DNA from: Promethearchaeota archaeon
GTDB taxonomy: Archaea > Asgardarchaeota > Lokiarchaeia > Sigynarchaeales > SOKP01
Direction of reading: 5' to 3'
NCBI GenBank assembly: GCA_014729315.1
Contig: WJKD01000964.1
Coordinates: 1 to 10,885 of the forward strand
DNA length: 10,885 nucleotides
The position numbers and the translations under genes were made by a program. Numbering within the stretch: position 1 is the first letter of the stretch; each line of letters starts with the position of its first letter. Under the pieces are notes generated by a model, which saw only the letters and a program-made list of their open reading frames with translations, was not told the DNA's origin and searched no databases. Shown in pieces: positions 6,667-10,885 of this stretch.

Positions 6667-8758
6667 TTACTAATTTCAGTTTACCTCGGCTTAAATAATT
6701 ATCAAGAATCACTTTAATCTGAAGTTTAGATATTGAATATTTTAATGATAAATAATAAATCGTTTCCTCATAGCTAATTTTTTGACTATTTTTTTTGAAA
6801 AACGTTTGTAATATTTTATAAAAATTAATTGGAATTTTTTTAAATTGGTAATATTCATTTGGATATTTTTTTGATGTAAGACCAATTAACTTTGATTCAA
6901 AAAAATAAAACGTATTCGTTTGGTCTGCTTTCAAATTACCGAGAATATTAGAAGGCGTTGTATTTCGATATCGATTAACATAGGCCGTTATTTCATAAAG
7001 CGATTTTGGGATGTCATTCTTCTCTAAATACTCTTCAGCTATTTTCCGAATTGTTCCTCCTTTAATCTTCTTTTCCTTTTCCCACTTTTTCAAACCATAG
7101 GTGCTTGTTCGGCTAAGACAAACAATTTCATCATTATTTAAAATTGAACTTCTTAAACTGTCAATATTTTCAATATCTACTTCAATACCATGATTGGCAC
7201 TCAAGAGATTTCTAATTTCATCAATATGTAATGGTCTATTTTCTTTTTCAATTAAACGGGGAATCATTTCCTTAAACGTTTTTCGAGTATTCTTCAATAT
7301 CTTTAACTTGTCATCAATATCAACAATTAATGCGTACTCCTCAAAAATAATGTATTCAGCGATTTTTTTGATTCTATGGAAAAGATCAAATTGAAGTTCA
7401 CCTTTCCAGAATTTTAAAAGGTAGCCTTCAAATTCTAAAGTGTATGATTTTACAATTCTTTGATTAATTCTTTCAGATATGTCGATATAAAATTCTTCGA
7501 AGTCAAAATAATCATACAGTTCACGCTTTATTAAAAATAAATTCTCATCGAATTTATTATCTTCATTTAAAACAGTGTAATTTTTATAACCAAATGTATG
7601 AAAGACTTTTAAATAGAATCGTTTTGTAAATTGAACATTTTCTATCGAGTTTATTCTATCGACAAGTTCATCTTTGATAATGATAATGTCCTCGTGAAAA
7701 TCAATGGAGTAATTAATGAAATACTTGCAGATAAATAGATTGCTCAACTGCATCAATAACTCATTATTTACTTCGCCCTGTAGTTGTCTTGTACGTTCTC
7801 TAGTAAGATTTATCTCTGAAGAAATTTCATCAAGTGTCAATAGTTTTTCATTTTTAAAATAATTGAATCTATGAAAAAAAATAATTGAAGATTTTTCAGA
7901 GAATAAATTCTTTACAATTTCATTGATTAAGTTGAAGAATGGCAAATTTTTTGATTGAAAATCATCTCTGTAAATTAAACATTGTGTTTCCTTAAAATGA
8001 AACTTGTTGATCAATAATTCAGCAAAATAATCAAATGCATTTTCATAATTAAAAATTGCATTGCTTAGATGAATACACTCTTTTTTGATTTTATCTATTT
8101 TTTTTAATGTAGCCTTTCCAATGTTCTTAAATTTACATAAATCTATATTGTTGGAGTGTTCATAAAAAGAATTAAAGCTAAAATTACTTGACAGCAATTT
8201 TTCCAAAAAAATTTTTGTTCTTGGTTTTGAAAACAGATATTTTAAATAGAAATAGCAATCAATATCTGTTTTTTCAGATTCTGAAAGATTGCTATAGATA
8301 TCTGAAATAAAATCTTCATTGTGTTCTTCATCATTAGAATATGGTTGCTCAGGTATAAGTTGATTACAATAGTCTATTAATTCTCTTTCTGTTTGTACTC
8401 CGCAATTTTTTATTTTTAAGAAGCTCTTATTTTTTTCGTAGTATGCTAATAATGCCTCAATATTTTCGAAGTTTGCATTTATACAATTTCTTGCTCTAGC
8501 TGATAGGCATAAGCTCATATGAATGCCATCACTTATTTCGAAGTCTTCATTTTCGGAGTCAGACAATAATTGTGTACATAGATTTATTAATTCGTCATTT
8601 GTTTGAGTGCCACAGTTTTTAATATCATTAAAAGTATAGTGACTAATATAATAGTGAATGAGATCTAAAGCAGAATTTATCCCTATACTCATGCAACAAT
8701 TATATGCTCGTGTGGAAAGGTTCAGTGTTGAAATTGGAATTCTGGCATATTTTATCAT
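6629..8758 (-). CDS. Dnd-operon leader protein with alpha-CTD-like repeats, sigma region-4-like HTH and HARE-HTH-like winged helices; putative regulator or modification reader
   Basis: This 709-residue protein is predicted to be cytosolic, with no signal peptide or membrane segment. Two close N-terminal repeats resemble the RNA polymerase alpha C-terminal domain: LNLSTRAYNCCMSIGI..FNDIKNCGTQTNDELINLC (about 8-63) and LCLSARARNCINANF..FLKIKNCGVQTERELIDYC (about 80-135). A weaker third is at about 182-225 (FKNIGKATLKKI). Residues 293-335 contain FNYFKNEKLLTLDEISSEIN and LTRERTRQLQ, the layout of sigma-70 region 4 with its recognition helix. Around 494-560, RPLHIDEIRNLL, SLRSSILNNDEIV and TSTYGLKKWEK look like a HARE-HTH/RpoE-delta winged helix, and 565-630 and 640-709 could be further winged helices. 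No catalytic motif is seen. It is the first gene of the operon and overlaps dndC by 38 bases, in the place where dndB usually sits. It probably controls the operon or recognises DNA; the function is inference. No Shine-Dalgarno precedes the ATG, but domain position supports that start. Confidence 0.75.
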   Translation of the reverse strand: MIKYARIPISTLNLSTRAYNCCMSIGINSALDLIHYYISHYTFNDIKNCGTQTNDELINLCTQLLSDSENEDFEISDGIHMSLCLSARARNCINANFENIEALLAYYEKNKSFLKIKNCGVQTERELIDYCNQLIPEQPYSNDEEHNEDFISDIYSNLSESEKTDIDCYFYLKYLFSKPRTKIFLEKLLSSNFSFNSFYEHSNNIDLCKFKNIGKATLKKIDKIKKECIHLSNAIFNYENAFDYFAELLINKFHFKETQCLIYRDDFQSKNLPFFNLINEIVKNLFSEKSSIIFFHRFNYFKNEKLLTLDEISSEINLTRERTRQLQGEVNNELLMQLSNLFICKYFINYSIDFHEDIIIIKDELVDRINSIENVQFTKRFYLKVFHTFGYKNYTVLNEDNKFDENLFLIKRELYDYFDFEEFYIDISERINQRIVKSYTLEFEGYLLKFWKGELQFDLFHRIKKIAEYIIFEEYALIVDIDDKLKILKNTRKTFKEMIPRLIEKENRPLHIDEIRNLLSANHGIEVDIENIDSLRSSILNNDEIVCLSRTSTYGLKKWEKEKKIKGGTIRKIAEEYLEKNDIPKSLYEITAYVNRYRNTTPSNILGNLKADQTNTFYFFESKLIGLTSKKYPNEYYQFKKIPINFYKILQTFFKKNSQKISYEETIYYLSLKYSISKLQIKVILDNYLSRGKLKLVNEKITYVFREQD

Positions 8759-9180
8759 ATCAAATACTGTTAATGTTATATCAAAATATATTAAAATAAT
8801 TTAGAAATTGAAATATTTTTATTTTCTCCTTTTCATTTCGTCCAACAAGTAAGTTAATTGCTTAGTTAATTCGATGCGCAGATACATTTTATATGCAAAG
8901 CGAGCGACAGATCTATATGACACGAATACTCAATTTAAAAGATTTTTACATAGGACCAATAAAAATTTGCATTTCTTTATTGCATTTTTTGTAAGTCGAA
9001 GATGTTTAACTAACCACTTTTTTTTACGATTTGAACATTACACAGAAATATAAATGAATATAATAGAATGTATGTTTGTATTGGCAGTAAAATAAATGTA
9101 AGTAAAATATGATAATTTGTCAAGAAAAATTTCGTCAATTACTACTATTAATTTTATTTCTTAACAAAACTGAACGCCTA
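8759..9180. other. AT-rich intergenic region upstream of the dnd operon, expected to carry its promoter
   Basis: About 420 bases without a gene. On the minus strand, TTTCAA (8808-8813) lies 17 bases from TATATT (8785-8790), a poor sigma-70-like candidate that would give a leader of about 20 bases before the ATG at 8758. AGTTAATT occurs twice, twelve bases apart (8852-8859 and 8864-8871), and TTGCATTT twice, thirteen bases apart (8967-8974 and 8980-8987). Either pair could be an operator or alpha-CTD contact site, or just low-complexity sequence. There is no recognisable RNA gene. Confidence 0.45.
8785..8813 (-). promoter_or_regulatory. Low-confidence candidate promoter of the dnd operon
   Basis: TTTCAA, a 17-base spacer, then TATATT on the minus strand. 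The -10 matches consensus at five of six positions and the -35 at only three of six. The dnd operon must have a promoter near here, but in DNA this AT-rich such matches are common by chance. Confidence 0.2.
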
Positions 9181-9264
9181 TTTAAGCTAATGCGGGTTAA
9201 ATAAATTTAGAGGCGGGCACTGACCGGATGCCGTCCAAAAACTCCACTCAATACCCTGAACACA

Positions 9265-9324
9265 GCGAGGCAAGCGTTGTCGCCGCATCCCCCCGGATTG
9301 ATGTAGAGCTTTGAAGCGTGATAC
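9265..9324 (-). pseudogene. Decayed copy of the coding fragment at 10078-10382
   Basis: This 60-base block is clearly similar to 10325-10383; both contain gcgaggcaagcg and gcgtgata/acgtgata ends. Read on the minus strand it gives LYINPG and then, after a one-base frameshift in a run of C, ATTLAS, matching LYINPGNATTPLAS in the other copy. Similarity stops at 9264. The GC content is well above that of the neighbouring dnd DNA. The rest of 9181-9264 is GC-richer sequence with no gene I can identify. Confidence 0.55.
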
Positions 9325-9411
9325 CTCATCTCCCCGCGATACTCCTGCTGGTGCCAGGCTACAATAAAGGAAGGATGTCATGGGAAATGTATAAAGAATC
9401 GGAGCTTATGC
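9325..9411. other. 87-base segment present in one repeat copy only
   Basis: The blocks 9265-9324 and 9412-9498 correspond to 10325-10383 and 10383-10469, which are directly adjacent in the other copy. The 87 bases between them here are therefore either an insertion in this copy or a deletion in the other. I recognise no element in them. Confidence 0.5.
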
Positions 9412-9498
9412 TTATCAGATCCTTTCAGTCAGGATGAAATAAAGGGCGGGAAAATGTCTTATTACTTTTTTTCTACCAATTTACCGGTGACATATTTA
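9412..9498 (-). repeat. Direct repeat, copy A: antitoxin 3' end plus its downstream sequence
   Basis: These 87 bases align without gaps, with scattered substitutions, to 10383-10469 (offset 971). The repeat covers the last codons of the intact antitoxin gene and the following non-coding stretch. Confidence 0.85.
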
Positions 9499-9734
9499 TG
9501 AATAATGCTGGAAACCAATGTCTGGTATGGAATTCCTTCTTCTTTGGATTTTGATTTTATGTCGATATAATCTTTTTCAGAGATACGAATATTGATTCTC
9601 TTATTTTTTAAATATGTTGCTTTTGCGTACTGCGCATATTCTTCTTTTTTCTCCTCCAGATTATCCACAGTGACCCATTCATCCCGTTCGTACGATTCTA
9701 AAATATCTTTTTCATAATCATCTAATTTAGCCAT
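9462..9734 (-). CDS. Ribbon-helix-helix antitoxin of a type II toxin-antitoxin pair
   Basis: A 90-residue protein (from the ATG) predicted to neutralise the adjacent toxin and to repress their shared promoter. The charged N-terminal half, with YEKDILESYERDEWVTVDNL (8-27), is typical of the toxin-binding part of this CopG/BrnA-like family. The C-terminal half, KRINIRISEKDYIDIKSKS (45-63) then GIPYQTLVSSIIHKYVTGKL, is a ribbon-helix-helix: the strand NIRIS places DNA-contact residues and two helices follow. An in-frame GTG at 9743 would add three residues, but the ATG at 9734 is better placed, with AGGTG seven bases upstream inside the toxin gene. It overlaps the toxin stop by eight bases, so translation is coupled. 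Downstream is the repeat shared with 10383-10469. Confidence 0.88.
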   Translation of the reverse strand: MAKLDDYEKDILESYERDEWVTVDNLEEKKEEYAQYAKATYLKNKRINIRISEKDYIDIKSKSKEEGIPYQTLVSSIIHKYVTGKLVEKK

Positions 9735-10011
9735 GATTATCACCTTTTAAGTATTTTTTGGTAGCTTTTCTGCTTGGTATTATTGTTTTCAAAAATATGT
9801 GTTCGTCATCTTCGACAAATGGCACTAAATACACATAATTGTGATACTCAACTACAAATATTCGTTGATTTGGATACTTATCTTCATTTGGGTGTTTAAT
9901 AATATTCAAAACTTGTTTTGTTTCAATCAAATGAGAAACGACTTCAAAAGATATATTGCGTCTCTTTTTCAGCTCTTCGTTTTTCTTTTTGTTCCAAATA
10001 AGATATTTCAT
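9727..10011 (-). CDS. BrnT-like toxin of a type II toxin-antitoxin pair
   Basis: A 94-residue basic protein beginning MKYLIWNKKKNEELKKRRNI. It contains SFEVVSHLIE, HPNEDKYPNQRIFVVEYHN (40-58), YLVPFVEDDEHIFLKTIIPS and the closing RKATKKYL. This is the layout of BrnT/RelE-superfamily ribonuclease toxins, which cut mRNA and arrest growth; the assignment is by family resemblance. An in-frame TTG at 10026 would give a 99-residue product, but it overlaps the -10 box of a consensus promoter and could not be transcribed from it, so the ATG at 10011 is the better start. There is no room for a ribosome site between the predicted transcription start and this ATG. The gene precedes its antitoxin, the toxin-first order known for BrnT/BrnA. 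Confidence 0.85.
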   Translation of the reverse strand: MKYLIWNKKKNEELKKRRNISFEVVSHLIETKQVLNIIKHPNEDKYPNQRIFVVEYHNYVYLVPFVEDDEHIFLKTIIPSRKATKKYLKGDNHG

Positions 10012-10017
10012 AAATTT

Positions 10018-10046
10018 ATTATACAAAATTGTGTGCCTATTGTCAA
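10018..10046 (-). promoter_or_regulatory. Perfect-consensus sigma-70-type promoter of the toxin-antitoxin operon
   Basis: On the minus strand TTGACA (10041-10046), exactly 17 bases, then TATAAT (10018-10023): six of six at both boxes with optimal spacing. Only six bases separate the -10 box from the toxin ATG at 10011, so transcription should start at or beside the A of the ATG, giving a leaderless mRNA. Such a strong promoter is consistent with tight repression by the ribbon-helix-helix antitoxin. Confidence 0.85.
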
Positions 10047-10077
10047 CAAAAAAAATGGTGAATTTAAATTTAATAGC

Positions 10078-10382
10078 TTCCGCATTGGCGCAACTGCGTG
10101 GTCCCTCGTAGTCCGGCGGGTGTGGGATATTGCCCGATCAGGCTGCTGGCGATCGTCAAGTTTGCTGATCAGGTATGAGCGATCTGCATAGTCATCTTCA
10201 AAATTTCCCTGTGTGCCCACCGTAATGCCGTCGAAGACCCGTGCGCCATGCTCGATGGAGGTTCTGGCTTCCCATTTACCGTCTTCCGGCGAGGTGACTG
10301 TTATTGCACGAACGTTTCCGTTGGGCGAGGCAAGCGGTGTCGTCGCATTACCCGGATTGATATAAAGGTTTGGAACGTGATA
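10078..10382 (-). pseudogene. Unrecognised coding fragment, 5'-truncated
   Basis: The minus strand has an open frame without a plausible start codon, entered directly after in-frame TGA and TAA codons. It reads YHVPNLYINPGNATTPLAS, then VRAITVTSPEDGKWEART, EHGARVFDGITVGTQGN and DYADRSYLISKLDDRQQPDR, and runs on to a stop at 10008. The GC content is much higher than in the neighbouring toxin gene. Its first 59 bases have a decayed homologue at 9265-9324. I do not recognise the family. It looks like a piece of a larger protein left after recombination. The true downstream boundary is unclear and is set where the composition changes. Confidence 0.45.
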
Positions 10383-10469
10383 TTATCAGATCCTTTCAGT
10401 CAGTACGAACTAAAAGGCGGGAAAATGCCATATTACTTTTTTTCTACCAATTTTCCGGTAACATATTTA
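10383..10469 (-). pseudogene. 3' remnant of a second antitoxin gene (direct repeat, copy B)
   Basis: This block matches the 3' end of the intact antitoxin and its downstream sequence (9412-9498) without gaps. The coding part reads YVTGKLVEKK and stop, identical in protein to the intact antitoxin, although two codons differ synonymously (gtc/gtt and ggt/gga). The rest of the antitoxin and any toxin are gone: homology ends abruptly at 10469, ten bases before the stop of the next gene. Confidence 0.8.
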
Positions 10470-10478
10470 GGTTTTACA

Positions 10479-10885
10479 TCACAGCGCTTGTTGTAAAGCA
10501 CGTTCCAGCAAATGACTGACTTTCAGTTCACTCGCCCATTTTCGCAAATAATCCCAATCAAGTGTGTCGGAGCGGGTTTTCACCACGCCAAGAATGTCTC
10601 GCCATTGGCGTTCTGAAACTTCGCCGCCGATGCGATACCATTCCAACTTGGCAAGGATCGTATCTTCCGGGCTGGCAAATCTGGCGCTGATTTCCGTATC
10701 AAATGTGAATGTCTGTTTTTGAGCGCGAGCGAGTTGTGATTGCAAAAACGGACGCGCTCGCGGCACAAAAATATCCACCTTGAACATTGTTTCACGGTGA
10801 ATAATATTGAAACTTGAATTCTGCTCAATGGATTCTGCAATCATTTCCTCATCTATGTAGAAGTCATCTTGCAATGCCATTACGA
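10479..10885 (-). CDS. C-terminal part of a nucleotidyltransferase-like hypothetical protein (cut by the window edge)
   Basis: At least 135 residues ending ELKVSHLLERALQQAL. The block ASPEDTILAKLEWYRIGGEV followed by SERQWRDILGVVK, with LDWDYLRKWASEL, is a pattern I know from a widespread family of roughly 180-200-residue uncharacterised proteins related to minimal or AbiEii-like nucleotidyltransferases. The family's N-terminal half, with the nucleotide-binding motif, would lie beyond 10885. The first ATG inside the window (10880) is not the real start, because the frame remains open through the preceding codon to the edge and too little protein remains upstream of FKVDIFVP. GC content is near 47-50%, unlike the dnd block, so it may represent host background. 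Function is unproven; some relatives are toxins or defence factors. Confidence 0.65.
   Translation of the reverse strand, partial: VMALQDDFYIDEEMIAESIEQNSSFNIIHRETMFKVDIFVPRARPFLQSQLARAQKQTFTFDTEISARFASPEDTILAKLEWYRIGGEVSERQWRDILGVVKTRSDTLDWDYLRKWASELKVSHLLERALQQAL

Noticed and set aside
9187..9381. 64-residue minus-strand open frame
   Set aside because: It is not in the frame that matches the homologous fragment at 10325-10383, so it is an out-of-frame reading of decayed DNA.
10078..10150. Possible integron attC site in the GC-rich stretch next to the toxin promoter
   Set aside because: I could not find the paired core sites or the expected imperfect palindrome.
9841..10191. 116-residue plus-strand open frame over the toxin gene
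   Set aside because: Antisense to the toxin gene and its promoter, with no domain.
10248..10496. 82-residue plus-strand open frame
   Set aside because: It runs antisense through three unrelated pieces (fragment, antitoxin remnant, end of the right-hand gene), so it cannot be a conserved gene.
1..10885. CRISPR array, tRNA or rRNA genes
   Set aside because: No regularly spaced repeats and no recognisable tRNA or rRNA sequence were seen on either strand.

Overview
The window holds a compact, very AT-rich DNA phosphorothioation (Dnd) modification operon. Scarred mobile and toxin-antitoxin DNA lies on both sides, and every convincing gene is on the minus strand. The host cannot be named. A DndE-helicase fusion is best known to me from Bacteroidota (Riemerella), which points loosely to that broad group. 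However, several genes have Shine-Dalgarno-like sites and the toxin gene has a textbook TTGACA/TATAAT promoter, neither of which is typical of Bacteroidota. The flanks look closer to a mid-GC genome and the dnd block is strikingly AT-rich, so horizontal acquisition is likely.

From right to left, which is the direction of transcription: (a) 10479-10885, the 3' part of an uncharacterised gene resembling nucleotidyltransferase-like proteins, cut by the window edge. (b) 10383-10469, the last codons of a lost antitoxin copy, followed at about 10078-10382 by a decayed, unrecognised coding fragment. (c) 9462-10011, an intact toxin-antitoxin pair (BrnT-like toxin, ribbon-helix-helix antitoxin) driven by a consensus promoter that appears to give a leaderless toxin mRNA. 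(d) 9265-9411, a more decayed copy of the fragment in (b). (e) 8759-9180, an AT-rich intergenic region that must hold the dnd promoter. (f) 1755-8758, four genes overlapping end to start: a 709-residue regulator-like protein, DndC, DndD, and a DndE-HerA/FtsK-type ATPase fusion (DndEi). (g) 1477-1754, a short intergenic region with a weak candidate terminator. (h) 154-1476, a complete IS256-family insertion sequence. (i) 1-153, a fragment of a subtilisin-like (S8) protease gene abutting the IS.

Working model: DndC (PP-loop, Fe-S) supplies the sulfur-insertion chemistry, DndD (SMC/Rad50-like ATPase) and DndEi (DNA-binding DndE domain plus motor ATPase) scan and open DNA, and sulfur comes from a cysteine desulfurase encoded elsewhere because there is no dndA here. 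No dndB and no dndFGH restriction genes are present. The first gene occupies the place where dndB usually sits. It combines RNA-polymerase alpha-CTD-like helix-hairpin repeats, a sigma region-4-like helix-turn-helix and HARE-HTH-like winged helices. That makes it a candidate new regulator or modification reader for the system and the most interesting object in the window.
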